Source of the DNA: Bacteroidia bacterium
GTDB taxonomy: Bacteria; Bacteroidota; Bacteroidia; Flavobacteriales; Flavobacteriaceae
Direction: 5' to 3'
DNA: 64,000 nucleotides
Assembly (NCBI GenBank): GCA_030428865.1
Contig: JAUIEK010000001.1
Location: 186,001-250,000, forward strand
Shown: piece by piece, positions 8,058 to 16,569 of the stretch
Layout: each line of letters starts with the position of its first letter
Numbering within the stretch: position 1 is the stretch's first letter
Position numbers and translations under genes: made by a program
Notes under the pieces: model-generated
Seen by the model: only the letters and a program-made list of their open reading frames with translations
What the model was told of the DNA's origin: nothing
Databases searched by the model: none

Positions 8058-8091
8058 GCAAGAAGCAAGTAAAGCAGCTAAAATCACTTCA

Positions 8092-9231
8092 ATGATTAAC
8101 AAAAGGCTTTTGGTAAAAAATCTACTCAGCCATACAGGAGAGAATAGTTTCTATGATAAAAAGTTAAAACTATCTTTAACTAGTAAGGAAGGAAAGGCAA
8201 AATTTTTAAAGCATGTTTGTGCACTGTCCAACTCAAATCCTGCAAACAATTCATACATTCTGATTGGAGTAGAAGATGAGGAAAATAAAATTGTTGGTGT
8301 CGATTTTTATGATGATAGTAAAATACAGAACTTAGTTAATGCATACTTAGAAAACCCACCAAAAATAGCTTATGAAAACATTAATTTTCCGAGGCTGCCA
8401 AGACATAAAGTAATTGGTTTAGTAACTATATATCCTAATAATCAGATCACATCATTAGTAAAGAATGCTTGGAAGTATAGAAAGGGAACAGTGTTTTATA
8501 GAAGAGGAAGCAACTCGATGCCAATAACAAAAAAATTTGAACTTCGAAATACTAATAAGCCTCTTGTAGAAGCCATTGAAAAGAGCGCTTATAATAATAT
8601 AGAGTTGATTTTAGATGGAGTGTTTGATTTTTTCAATAATCACAAACCAGAGTATAATCCTTGTTATAAAGTTTTTAATGAACAATTTATACTTTGTTGG
8701 GCAGGAGAAAAAAAGCAGATTAATAACGAAGTTTTCTATTCAAGAGTAGATATAGAATTGGTTAATGAGCAAGTCCGGCTATTTTTTTCTGCATTAGATG
8801 ATGTGCAAATAACACACAATAAAAATGCATTTATAATTACAGAATATATTTTATTAGGAATTGATAAACAACACAAACTTTATCCGTTAGAAAAAACAAT
8901 AATCAACTTTAAAGATAATGGCGGATATAACATTGTAACAGAATTTTTATTTGAGCCACCAACATTTGATGTTGCTTTGATTGATCATATTTATCAAAAC
9001 AATAATGCAATTGTTTCTAAATTGGAAAAAAGCAAACCGCTTTCTGTAATAGAGCATGAAGATGTACTCCGTTTACCAACTAATTACCTACTTTGTTACC
9101 TTCATGGATATGTAGACGCAGCAGATCAGCTAAAAAAAGCCAAAGACTACATTAAAAATCTAAAAGATAAAACAACCTATGTTAAATTTAAAGAGGCAAT
9201 TCGTGTTATACGAAAAGTTAAGTATGCTTAA
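8092..9231 (+). CDS. AlbA_2 (Schlafen-type) domain protein
   Basis: A 379-residue protein whose N-terminal ~150 residues match the AlbA_2 domain: 'FLKHVCALSNSNPANNSYILIGVEDEEN' (given here as a pattern) leads to the 'IGVED..NKIVGV' strand, and a 'FYRRGSNSMP' segment closes the domain. AlbA_2 domains occur in Schlafen-like proteins and in predicted ATP- or DNA-binding regulators. The C-terminal ~220 residues show no domain I recognise. There is no helix-turn-helix tail, so a regulator role is not assured. The gene is alone on this strand and converges on the SIMPL gene with only 3 bases between stops; I see no terminator there. Confidence 0.75.
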   Translation: MINKRLLVKNLLSHTGENSFYDKKLKLSLTSKEGKAKFLKHVCALSNSNPANNSYILIGVEDEENKIVGVDFYDDSKIQNLVNAYLENPPKIAYENINFPRLPRHKVIGLVTIYPNNQITSLVKNAWKYRKGTVFYRRGSNSMPITKKFELRNTNKPLVEAIEKSAYNNIELILDGVFDFFNNHKPEYNPCYKVFNEQFILCWAGEKKQINNEVFYSRVDIELVNEQVRLFFSALDDVQITHNKNAFIITEYILLGIDKQHKLYPLEKTIINFKDNGGYNIVTEFLFEPPTFDVALIDHIYQNNNAIVSKLEKSKPLSVIEHEDVLRLPTNYLLCYLHGYVDAADQLKKAKDYIKNLKDKTTYVKFKEAIRVIRKVKYA

Positions 9232-9234
9232 AAC

Positions 9235-9957
9235 TTAGTTTATGGCAAATTTAACCTTTAGATGAACTGAGAATTTTAATTTTTTAAACTCAATTAATGA
9301 TGTATCATCTTTTTGGACAGCAACTTCTTTCATTCCTAAATACATAACCTCTCCTCTTGCCTTATTTTGATAAGGGATATTATAATCAGAAACATGTAAT
9401 AATTTTCCTATTTGCTGTCCTGTAGGTTTTATTATATATTCTGCACTTTTTTTAGCTTTTTTAATAGCTTGGGTTTTTAAATCTAGTAGTAGAGCATCTT
9501 CCTTAGAAAAGCTAACTTTATAAACAGACACATTTGATATTCCTTTACTTTCTAAACCCACTAGCACATTACTTGCAATATTAGCATTACTTACTTTTAA
9601 GGAATATTTCTTGTACTTGAGAACTTTCTTGCTTGTTAGAAAATATTTTTTATAGTTACTACTAAAATCTTCTAGTGTCAAATCTTGTTTAACATCAATT
9701 TTTAGTGCTTTTAATACTTTAATCATATCTCGCTCTAGTTCTTCTGTAGATTTTCTGTTTTTAGTGTCAGATTCTTTCAAAGTAATTCGAATAAAAATTT
9801 CGTCAGGAGTTACAAGAGAGTCAGTGGCAACTTCAGTTTCTAGATATGGTTGGTCTAAAAAGTTTTTTGTTTGAGAAAAACTGCTATTAGTTAAAAAAAG
9901 AAATGCAACTAAGAATAACGTTTTCAATGGATTTAGGGTGATGATGTATTTTTTCAT
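9235..9957 (-). CDS. Exported SIMPL-domain (DUF541) protein
   Basis: A 240-residue protein with a cleavable signal peptide (hydrophobic residues ~12-25, then SFSQ). The mature part has the SIMPL/DUF541 pattern: a beta-sandwich strand start, 'LKALKIDVKQDLTLEDFSSN' (the 'sub-integer' helix-strand of the family), 'VSKEDALLLDLKTQAIKKAKKSAEYI'-type helix and a C-terminal strand. SIMPL proteins are periplasmic or surface proteins; E. coli YggE is linked to oxidative stress, others to outer-membrane interactions, and the molecular action is unclear. It has its own -7 box upstream (10016-10023) and is separated from the aldehyde dehydrogenase gene by a terminator. Confidence 0.85.
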   Translation of the reverse strand: MKKYIITLNPLKTLFLVAFLFLTNSSFSQTKNFLDQPYLETEVATDSLVTPDEIFIRITLKESDTKNRKSTEELERDMIKVLKALKIDVKQDLTLEDFSSNYKKYFLTSKKVLKYKKYSLKVSNANIASNVLVGLESKGISNVSVYKVSFSKEDALLLDLKTQAIKKAKKSAEYIIKPTGQQIGKLLHVSDYNIPYQNKARGEVMYLGMKEVAVQKDDTSLIEFKKLKFSVHLKVKFAIN

Positions 9958-10015
9958 AATTATGTATTTTATAATGTTGATACCATGTTTCTTCTTTAAA
10001 GAACAAAGAGTGAGC

Positions 10016-10023
10016 CAAAATTA
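10016..10023 (-). promoter_or_regulatory. -7 box TAATTTTG for the SIMPL gene
   Basis: An exact TAnnTTTG on the minus strand, about 58 bases before the start codon and just below the upstream terminator. Confidence 0.5.
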
Positions 10024-10053
10024 AAAAACAGTAATCTTTATTTATTATAAAGA

Positions 10054-10081
10054 AAAACCACCTCAAATTTGAGGTGGTTTT
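10054..10081 (-). terminator. Terminator of the aldehyde dehydrogenase gene
   Basis: A 28-base perfect palindrome with arms AAAACCACCTCAAA/TTTGAGGTGGTTTT. On the minus strand it is followed by more T residues (TTCTTTAT), 24 bases after the dehydrogenase stop. Confidence 0.92.
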
Positions 10082-10104
10082 GTATTTCTTCTTATTAAAA
10101 ACTC

Positions 10105-11646
10105 TTATAAATCAAACTTAATTCCTTGCGCTAAAGGAAGTTCTGTTGTATAGTTTATGGTATTGGTCTGACGTCTCATATAGATTTTCCAAGCATCAGA
10201 TCCAGACTCTCTTCCTCCTCCAGTTTCTTTTTCACCACCAAAAGCACCACCAATTTCTGCTCCAGAAGTTCCAATATTCACATTTGCGATTCCGCAATCA
10301 GAACCCGCATGTGATAAGAAGCGCTCTGCTTCTCTCAAATTATTGGTCATGATAGCAGAAGATAATCCTTGAGCTACTCCATTTTGTATTTCGATAGCAT
10401 TTTCTACATCTCCTGAGTACTTTAAAAGATATAATATAGGAGCAAACGTTTCTTGTTGAACAATGTCGTATAAATTACCTGCTTCTGCAACTGCGGGCTT
10501 TACATAACAACCGCTTTCATATCCTTCACCAGAAAGAACACCACCTTCAACAAGTACTTTTCCTCCTTCTTCTACCACTTTTTCTAACGCATTTTGATAC
10601 ATGCCCACAGCATCTATATCAATTAATGGACCTACATGATTATTTTCATCTAAAGGATTCCCAATTTTAAGTTGTCCATAAGCATCAACTAATGCTCTTT
10701 TTACTTTATCATAAATTGATTCGTGTATAATTAATCGTCTAGTAGATGTACAGCGTTGTCCTGCTGTTCCAACAGCTCCAAATACAGCTCCAATTACCGT
10801 CATTTTTATATCAGCACCTGGAGTAACAATAATTGCATTATTTCCACCTAACTCTAACAATGATTTTCCTAAACGTTCACCAACAGTTCTTGCAACAATT
10901 TTACCCATTCTAGTAGAACCAGTTGCAGATATTAATGGAATACGTTTATCCGTTGTCATGAACTCACCAACCTTGTAATCGCCATTAATTAAGCAAGAAA
11001 TACCCTCTGGCAAATCGTTTTCTTTTAGCACCTCTGCTATAATATGCTGGCAAGCAACTCCACACAATGGGGTTTTTTCACTAGGTTTCCACACGCAAAC
11101 GTCACCAGAGATCCATGCTAAAGCAGTATTCCAAGACCAAACAGCTACAGGAAAATTAAACGCAGAAATAATTCCAACAACTCCTAATGGATGATACTGT
11201 TCATACATTCTGTGTCCAGGTCTTTCGGAGTGCATAGTAAGACCATGTAATTGACGAGAAAGACCAACAGCAAAATCACAGATATCAATCATTTCTTGCA
11301 CTTCCCCTAATCCTTCTTGGTAACTTTTCCCCATTTCATAGGAAACAAGTTTTCCTAAAGGTTCTTTCAATTCTCTAAGTTTTTCTCCAAATTGACGAAC
11401 AATTTCACCTCTTTGTGGAGCAGGCATTAATCGCCATGTTTTAAAAGCTGCTTGTGCAGCATTCATAACTGATTCGTAATCTTTATTTGTGGTTGTTTTT
11501 ACTTGAGCAATCGCTTTTCCATCTACAGGTGAATAACTGGTTATTAACTCACCTCCAGAAAACCAATTAGAACCTGTTGATGTTCCTTCATTTATCTCTT
11601 TTATGCCAAGTGATTTTAATACTTCTTGCATTCCAAAATCTGCCAT
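10105..11646 (-). CDS. Aldehyde dehydrogenase, ALDH7 (antiquitin) type
   Basis: 513 residues from the ATG at 11646 ('MADFGMQEVLKSLGIKE'). The frame is open further up to 11718, but a perfect -7 box (11683-11690) lies inside that extension, so the longer start is unlikely. The NAD-dependent fold is complete: 'FNFPVAVWSWNTALAW' cofactor loop, 'ATGSTRMGK', general base Glu in 'LLELGGNNA', and nucleophile Cys299 in 'GQRCTSTRR'. The strongest relatives by motif are ALDH7 enzymes, which oxidise alpha-aminoadipic semialdehyde in lysine breakdown; in flavobacteria the substrate is often not proven. No lysine-degradation gene lies beside it, so the substrate is an inference. Confidence 0.9.
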   Translation of the reverse strand: MADFGMQEVLKSLGIKEINEGTSTGSNWFSGGELITSYSPVDGKAIAQVKTTTNKDYESVMNAAQAAFKTWRLMPAPQRGEIVRQFGEKLRELKEPLGKLVSYEMGKSYQEGLGEVQEMIDICDFAVGLSRQLHGLTMHSERPGHRMYEQYHPLGVVGIISAFNFPVAVWSWNTALAWISGDVCVWKPSEKTPLCGVACQHIIAEVLKENDLPEGISCLINGDYKVGEFMTTDKRIPLISATGSTRMGKIVARTVGERLGKSLLELGGNNAIIVTPGADIKMTVIGAVFGAVGTAGQRCTSTRRLIIHESIYDKVKRALVDAYGQLKIGNPLDENNHVGPLIDIDAVGMYQNALEKVVEEGGKVLVEGGVLSGEGYESGCYVKPAVAEAGNLYDIVQQETFAPILYLLKYSGDVENAIEIQNGVAQGLSSAIMTNNLREAERFLSHAGSDCGIANVNIGTSGAEIGGAFGGEKETGGGRESGSDAWKIYMRRQTNTINYTTELPLAQGIKFDL

Positions 11647-11682
11647 TGTATTTTTTATTTTACGTGAATGATTATGAGATGC

Positions 11683-11690
11683 CAAAAGTA
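11683..11690 (-). promoter_or_regulatory. -7 box TACTTTTG of the aldehyde dehydrogenase gene
   Basis: An exact minus-strand TAnnTTTG, with transcription expected to start near 11676 and a leader of about 30 bases to the ATG at 11646. It decides the start codon by excluding the upstream extension. Confidence 0.7.
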
Positions 11691-11728
11691 CGACAAACTT
11701 TCGATACTTGGAAGACAATGGAGTCTAG

Positions 11729-13006
11729 CTAGAATGAATACGAAACACCTGTATATACCGCTAAGAAATAAGGTGTGAATTGCGTGTTATTTGAAAATGT
11801 GTTTAGCTGAGCTTTAAGCATTGGGTTTATGCTTAGATTCCAGTCTTTAGTAATAGAAAGGGTTACATCTAAACCTATATTACCACTAAAATTAACAGAC
11901 TTTAAATTGTTGGTTTTTCCTATTTGTGACTCTTCAACAATATTCGATTTTAAATTAACTTGATTTTTGTTTAAAAACAAAGAGCTAAATCCTCCAACAA
12001 TATGCGTGTTTATTTTTTTTGATGAAAATATCTTATAGCTTAACTCAACAGGAATCTCTATGTATCCAATTATTTGCTCAAGGCTGGCATTATCATCTAC
12101 TATAGAGCCAGAAGGCCCTATTGGCTCTACTAACTCTCCTGCTGTCCCTGATCCAGTATAATAAAACTCAGCATCGTTATCAAACGAAATATTTGACAAA
12201 TTATTAGACACAATAGTATTTGTATATAAATTAACATCTGTGTTGAAGTTTAACTTTTGTGAATGAACACCTGTTTGAATTGCTAACTTTTCATTTATCG
12301 AATGTTTAATTTTTACACCATAAGCAACTGAACTTTGACCAGAAACATTAGAGGAGAACATATCACTCACAGGGGATGACTCATTTGATAGAGAATTTGA
12401 CTTAGTATAGGCCAACGATGGTTGAATTGCCCATTTTTTATTTACAGGCTCTTTTTTTTCGATATTTTCTTTTTCTAAGAAACTGATTAATGAAGTTTTA
12501 GATAAAGGCTTTTTTTCATTACCAATTATTTTACTAGATAAGAATTCTGTTGTTTTAAATTGATGTATGGTTCTCTTAATTAACTTTTTAGGAGAAGTAG
12601 AACTGATGCTTTCTTGATTAAAAAACTGTGCTATTTTTTTTGTAGTAATTGTTTCTTTTTTGGAAGATGCAATGTAATTTTTCTCTTTTTTTAACTCCTT
12701 GTGAACTACAACCTCTACCTTATTATTTGTATTCTCATTCTTATCTTCTGATTCTGAAGAATCTGTAACTATAGGAAATGTAATATTTGGAACGTTATCA
12801 TTATTACCTTCCTTTGGGTTTATGAATAGCAAACCAACAATTAAAATTACTGCGGCACTAGACCACCAAAAAAAAGGAATAATCCGTTTTTTTTTCTTGT
12901 GGGTTAATCTGTGCTCTATCTGTTGCCAAACATCAGGGCTAGGGGAAGCTTCAAAATCTCTAAGACCTTCTTGAAACAATCGATCTATGTCTTTTTGATT
13001 CATCAT
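11729..13006 (-). CDS. Anti-sigma-like membrane protein with C-terminal outer-membrane-barrel-like domain
   Basis: A 425-residue protein in three parts. Residues 1-41 are a short cytoplasmic acidic/helical segment ('IDRLFQEGLRDFEASPSPDVW', an anti-sigma-like opening), then a basic patch KKKKR. Residues 42-62 are a membrane helix (PFFWWSSAAVILIVGLLF). The rest is periplasmic: a K/S/T-rich linker to ~190, then ~230 residues of alternating strands ending in aromatic 'YTGVSYSF', like the outer membrane beta-barrel families of Bacteroidota. The start ATG directly follows the stop of the ECF sigma gene (TAAATG), so the two are translationally coupled. Regulation of that sigma factor is inferred from this arrangement and the N-terminus. 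Confidence 0.75.
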   Translation of the reverse strand: MMNQKDIDRLFQEGLRDFEASPSPDVWQQIEHRLTHKKKKRIIPFFWWSSAAVILIVGLLFINPKEGNNDNVPNITFPIVTDSSESEDKNENTNNKVEVVVHKELKKEKNYIASSKKETITTKKIAQFFNQESISSTSPKKLIKRTIHQFKTTEFLSSKIIGNEKKPLSKTSLISFLEKENIEKKEPVNKKWAIQPSLAYTKSNSLSNESSPVSDMFSSNVSGQSSVAYGVKIKHSINEKLAIQTGVHSQKLNFNTDVNLYTNTIVSNNLSNISFDNDAEFYYTGSGTAGELVEPIGPSGSIVDDNASLEQIIGYIEIPVELSYKIFSSKKINTHIVGGFSSLFLNKNQVNLKSNIVEESQIGKTNNLKSVNFSGNIGLDVTLSITKDWNLSINPMLKAQLNTFSNNTQFTPYFLAVYTGVSYSF

Positions 13007-13558
13007 TTATGCTTTTTCTTGTTTTTTTTGGTGATTCATTATTTTCTCTTTCAAAATCGTTCTTGCTCTCGAAAGATTTGATTTTGATGTTCCTTCGGAT
13101 ATAGATAACATTTCGGCTATTTCTTTATGTGAATAATTATCTAACACGTATAGATTAAAAACTAATCGATATCGATCTGGTAGTTGCTGAATTAAAATTA
13201 GCAGCATATCCAAATCTACCCTTGTAATATCATAAGGAAATGTTGTTTCCTCTTTTTCTTCTTGAAAAACTCGTTTACTTTTAATTAATTGTAAAGGACT
13301 TTTTTCTCTATATTTTTGTAATGCCGTGTTAATAGTAATTCGCTTTAACCAACCTTCAAAAGAACCGTCCTTTCTAAACTGATGAATTTTATCAAAAATG
13401 ATAATAAAACTATCTTGTAAAATATCTTCTGCATCTTGTTTGTTACTAGAATATTTTAAGCATAATGCAAATAGTTTACTCGAATACAACTGGTAAACTT
13501 CTGATTGTGCTTCTATATCGTTTTGACAGCACTTTTGTATGAGTTTATTTAGATTAAT
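13007..13558 (-). CDS. ECF-type RNA polymerase sigma factor (ATT start proposed)
   Basis: Region 2 ('AEDILQDSFIIIFDKIHQF', then 'GSFEGWLKRITINTAL') and region 4 ('LPDRYRLVFNLYVLDNYSHK', then 'EIAEMLSISEGTSKSNLSRA') are both present. The first standard start is TTG at 13489, which would remove the N-terminal helix of region 2. The frame stays open for 23 more codons up to 13558, reading 'NLNKLIQKCCQNDIEAQSEV' and 'YQLYSSKLF' after the first codon, which matches the family's usual N-terminus (Bacteroidota ECF proteins often begin M..LI..C...d..AQ..LY). That stretch has no ATG, GTG or TTG; ATT at 13558 is the only likely start before the stop above. Full length is then 183 residues. It is translationally coupled to the membrane protein that follows. 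Confidence 0.8.
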   Translation of the reverse strand: MNLNKLIQKCCQNDIEAQSEVYQLYSSKLFALCLKYSSNKQDAEDILQDSFIIIFDKIHQFRKDGSFEGWLKRITINTALQKYREKSPLQLIKSKRVFQEEKEETTFPYDITRVDLDMLLILIQQLPDRYRLVFNLYVLDNYSHKEIAEMLSISEGTSKSNLSRARTILKEKIMNHQKKQEKA

Positions 13559-13721
13559 TTTTTAAAACTTTTAAATATCTATTCATCACGGGTTATCAGT
13601 TTTTAAAATTAAACTTTTATTAAATTACTTCATAACCAGTTTTTTAAAAACTAGTTTTTTACATCAAAAAAACCTTTAGGTTGTATTATTGTATAATGAA
13701 AGATGTAAAAAAAGAAAAAGG

Positions 13722-13753
13722 TTGCGTGATTAAATAAATCAATCCTACTTTTG
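13722..13753 (+). promoter_or_regulatory. Promoter of the LuxE-like gene (TTG, N21, TACTTTTG)
   Basis: A -33 TTG at 13722-13724 and a perfect -7 TACTTTTG at 13746-13753, 21 bases apart. Only 5 bases separate the -7 box from the ATG at 13759, so the mRNA is expected to be leaderless or nearly so. Confidence 0.7.
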
Positions 13754-13758
13754 TTTTT

Positions 13759-14733
13759 ATGAAAAACACTGTTTTTTCTATTTCAAACGAAGAAGATTTT
13801 TTAAATGCTTCTTTAACTGTTTTTCAGCATCAGTTTAAAAATAATGCTGTTTATCGTTCTTTTTGTGATTTACTAAATGTGCATTCGTCCGACGTCAAAG
13901 AGATACACGAGATTCCTTTTTTGCCAATTCAATTTTTTAAATCACATTGTGTCATTTCGTCAGGAGATGATATTAAGCAAGTTTTTACAAGTTCAGGAAC
14001 AACAGGAAGCACAACTAGCAAACATTACGTGATAGATAATTCTTGGTATGAAAAAAGCTACTTAAAAGGATTTGAGTTCTTTTATGGAGATATTAAAAAC
14101 TACACAGTTTTAGCTCTTTTACCAAATTACCTAGAAAGAGAAGGATCTTCACTAATATATATGATTGATGATTTAATTAAGAAATCAGAAAAGCCAAAAA
14201 GCGGTTTCTACCTTCATAATATAGATGAGCTTGCTTCTATAATAAATGAGTTGAATGCTAGAAAGGAACAAGTGCTGCTAATAGGAGTAACGTTTGCCTT
14301 ACTAGATTTAATAGAGAAGCATACATTTTCTTTAAACAACACAATAATTATGGAAACAGGCGGAATGAAAGGAAGAAGAAAAGAATTAACACGCGAAGAA
14401 TTACACATTATTTTAAAACAAGGATTTGGAGTAAATTCCATTCATTCAGAATATGGAATGACCGAGCTTTTAAGCCAAGCATATGCTAAAAAAGATGGTG
14501 TTTTTGAATGTCCTCCATGGATGAAAGTTCTTTCTAGAGATACAGAAGATCCACTTACTATTTTAGAAAATTCAAAAACAGGCGGATTAAATATTATTGA
14601 TTTAGCCAATTATAATTCGTGTTCTTTTATTGCTACACAAGATATGGGGAAGGTGTATAGCGATGGATCTTTTGAAGTTTTAGGACGGTTTGATCATTCA
14701 GATATAAGAGGTTGTAACTTGATGGTTTTGTAA
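13759..14733 (+). CDS. LuxE-family acyl-protein synthetase/acyltransferase-like protein
   Basis: A 324-residue member of the LuxE/acyl-protein synthetase family, an adenylate-forming fold shared with phenylacetate-CoA ligases. Visible signatures are the P-loop-like 'VFTSSGTTGSTTSKHY' (about residues 75-90), 'GITFALLDLI'-type strand, 'METGGMKGRRKELTREELH', and 'HSEYGMTELLSQAY'. In luminous bacteria LuxE activates fatty acids for the aldehyde; here no lux genes are near, so it probably activates an unknown carboxylic acid for transfer to a carrier or sugar. The next gene (a YHS protein) begins 48 bases after its stop and is likely cotranscribed. Substrate is unknown. Confidence 0.85.
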   Translation: MKNTVFSISNEEDFLNASLTVFQHQFKNNAVYRSFCDLLNVHSSDVKEIHEIPFLPIQFFKSHCVISSGDDIKQVFTSSGTTGSTTSKHYVIDNSWYEKSYLKGFEFFYGDIKNYTVLALLPNYLEREGSSLIYMIDDLIKKSEKPKSGFYLHNIDELASIINELNARKEQVLLIGVTFALLDLIEKHTFSLNNTIIMETGGMKGRRKELTREELHIILKQGFGVNSIHSEYGMTELLSQAYAKKDGVFECPPWMKVLSRDTEDPLTILENSKTGGLNIIDLANYNSCSFIATQDMGKVYSDGSFEVLGRFDHSDIRGCNLMVL

Positions 14734-14780
14734 TGCGCTTTCAATTTAATCGACTACGCCCTTATATTAAAACTAAAAAC

Positions 14781-15224
14781 ATGAAGCATTTTTTAATCAC
14801 GATCTTGTTTATAAGCTCTTTAGCTGCATATGCACAGAAAAACACGTATCACAAAAAAGGAATTGCAGTAGAAGGATATGATGTAGTAGCTTATTTTAAT
14901 GGTAAAGCGAGGCAAGGAAACAAAGATTTTTTTCTAAGTCATTCAGGAGTTACATACTATTTTACAAATCAAAACAATAAAAAAGCGTTTCAGGAAAAAC
15001 CAGAAAAATATCTTCCTCAATATGGAGGTTTTTGTGCGTACGCAATGGGAGTAAACGGAAAGAAAGTTTCAATTAACCCAGAAACATTTGAAGTTCGAGA
15101 AGGCAAACTCTATTTGTTTTATAATAAAAGAAAAACCAATACATTAGAGCTCTGGAGAAAAGGAGACGCGGAAAAACTAAAGCAAAAGGCAGATAAAAAT
15201 TGGAAGAAAATTTCTACGAATTAA
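14781..15224 (+). CDS. Exported YHS-domain protein
   Basis: 147 residues from the ATG at 14781; an in-frame upstream ATG at 14733 is less likely because the sequence from 14781 ('[20 protein letters not shown]') is a clear signal peptide. The mature domain has the YHS pattern: '[13 protein letters not shown]', '[20 protein letters not shown]' and the cysteine in '[10 protein letters not shown]'. YHS domains are small, and in some proteins bind metals; this one is predicted to be periplasmic. It is probably the second gene of the LuxE-like operon. It converges on tyrS and their stop codons overlap within TTAA. Confidence 0.82.
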   Translation: MKHFLITILFISSLAAYAQKNTYHKKGIAVEGYDVVAYFNGKARQGNKDFFLSHSGVTYYFTNQNNKKAFQEKPEKYLPQYGGFCAYAMGVNGKKVSINPETFEVREGKLYLFYNKRKTNTLELWRKGDAEKLKQKADKNWKKISTN

Positions 15225-16510
15225 TCTACTTTCAATAAAAAGTAATTCTTTTTTCCTCTTTGTAACAACACATATTTGTTAGCAATCAAATCAGAAAAGG
15301 TAATTGTATACTCTTCTTTTACCTTTTCTTTGTTAACAGATATTGCGTTTTCCTTTAAAGCTCTTCTGGCTTCGCTATTTGATTTTAAGAAATTGGTTTT
15401 GCCAGCTAATGCATCAATCATATCTAAACCACTTTCTAGATCCGTTTTTGTGATGGAAGCTTGAGGAACTCCGTCAAATACATCTAAAAAAGTTTTTTCA
15501 TCTAATGATTTTAAATCTTCAGCAGTAGATTTTCCGAATAAAATATTTGAAGCTTTAATTGCATTTTCGTAGGCTTCTTGCCCATGTGCCATTACAGTTA
15601 CTTCTTCTCCTATTTTTTTCTGCAGCAAGCGTAAATGAGGAGCTTCTTTGTGTTCAGTAATTAATTTTTCAATAACTTCTTTATCTAAAAAAGTAAAAAT
15701 CTTGATATATTTTTCAGCGTCTTCATCTGAAGAATTTAACCAGTATTGATAAAATTTATAAGGAGATGTTCTACTGGTATCTAACCAAATATTACCCCCT
15801 TCTGATTTTCCAAATTTAGAACCATCCGATTTTGTTACTAAAGGAACAGTAATGGCATAGGCTTTTCCTTGCATTTTTCTACGAATAAGCTCTGTTCCTG
15901 TTGTGATATTTCCCCATTGATCAGAACCACCCATTTGTAATTTACAGTCCATTTCCTTGTATAAATGGTAAAAATCATATCCTTGAAATAGTTGATACGT
16001 AAACTCTGTAAAACTCATTCCTTCTTTAGAATCTGATCCCAATCGTTTTTTCACAGAATCTTTTGCCATCATGTAGTTTACTGTAATGTGTTTTCCAGTA
16101 TCTCTTACAAAGTCGATTAAAGAAATGTCTTTCATCCAATCAAAATTGTTCACTAAAACGGCAGAGTTTTCTTTACTTTCAAAATCTAAGAATCGAGTAA
16201 GCTGTGCTTTAATTCCTTTTATGTTTTTTTGTAGCTCTTCTTCATCTAGTAAGTTCCGCTCTTTCGATTTACCCGACGGATCACCAATCATTCCAGTAGC
16301 ACCACCAACCAAAGCAATAGGCTTATGACCAGCTTTTTGAAAGTGTTTTAGAATTAATATAGGAACCAAACTACCAATGTGTAGTGAATCTGCTGTGGGA
16401 TCAAAACCAATATATCCAGCTGTTTTATTGTCTAGTAAAAATGTTTCTGTCTCCGGCATCATATCGTGCAATAGCCCTCTCCATCTTAATTCTTCAACAA
16501 AGTTTGTCAT
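15221..16510 (-). CDS. tyrS: Tyrosyl-tRNA synthetase
   Basis: A 429-residue class I tRNA synthetase that charges tRNA-Tyr. The ATP-binding HIGH motif is HIGS (residues 44-47), the tyrosine site has '[16 protein letters not shown]' and '[12 protein letters not shown]', and the KMSKS loop is 'KFGKSEGG'. The C-terminal ~60 residues form an S4-type RNA-binding domain ('[20 protein letters not shown]'). Length fits the bacterial TyrRS with S4 domain. It has its own promoter (-7 TATCTTTG at 16530-16537). Confidence 0.96.
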   Translation of the reverse strand: MTNFVEELRWRGLLHDMMPETETFLLDNKTAGYIGFDPTADSLHIGSLVPILILKHFQKAGHKPIALVGGATGMIGDPSGKSKERNLLDEEELQKNIKGIKAQLTRFLDFESKENSAVLVNNFDWMKDISLIDFVRDTGKHITVNYMMAKDSVKKRLGSDSKEGMSFTEFTYQLFQGYDFYHLYKEMDCKLQMGGSDQWGNITTGTELIRRKMQGKAYAITVPLVTKSDGSKFGKSEGGNIWLDTSRTSPYKFYQYWLNSSDEDAEKYIKIFTFLDKEVIEKLITEHKEAPHLRLLQKKIGEEVTVMAHGQEAYENAIKASNILFGKSTAEDLKSLDEKTFLDVFDGVPQASITKTDLESGLDMIDALAGKTNFLKSNSEARRALKENAISVNKEKVKEEYTITFSDLIANKYVLLQRGKKNYFLLKVD

Positions 16511-16529
16511 GGTTCAATTTTATAAGCAG

Positions 16530-16537
16530 CAAAGATA
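16530..16537 (-). promoter_or_regulatory. -7 box TATCTTTG of tyrS
   Basis: An exact minus-strand TAnnTTTG, 19 bases before the tyrS start. No T-box or other leader is possible in so short a stretch. Confidence 0.65.
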
Positions 16538-16557
16538 CATTTCTACTGTAAAAAAAC

Positions 16558-16565
16558 TAAATTCG
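16558..16565 (+). promoter_or_regulatory. Possible -7 box TAAATTCG before the epimerase gene
   Basis: One mismatch to TAnnTTTG, only 4 bases before the ATG at 16570; another candidate for a leaderless mRNA. Confidence 0.35.
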
Positions 16566-16569
16566 TGAT

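Noticed and set aside
11647..11718. Longer N-terminus for the aldehyde dehydrogenase
   Set aside because: A perfect -7 box lies inside it, and the added residues do not match the family.
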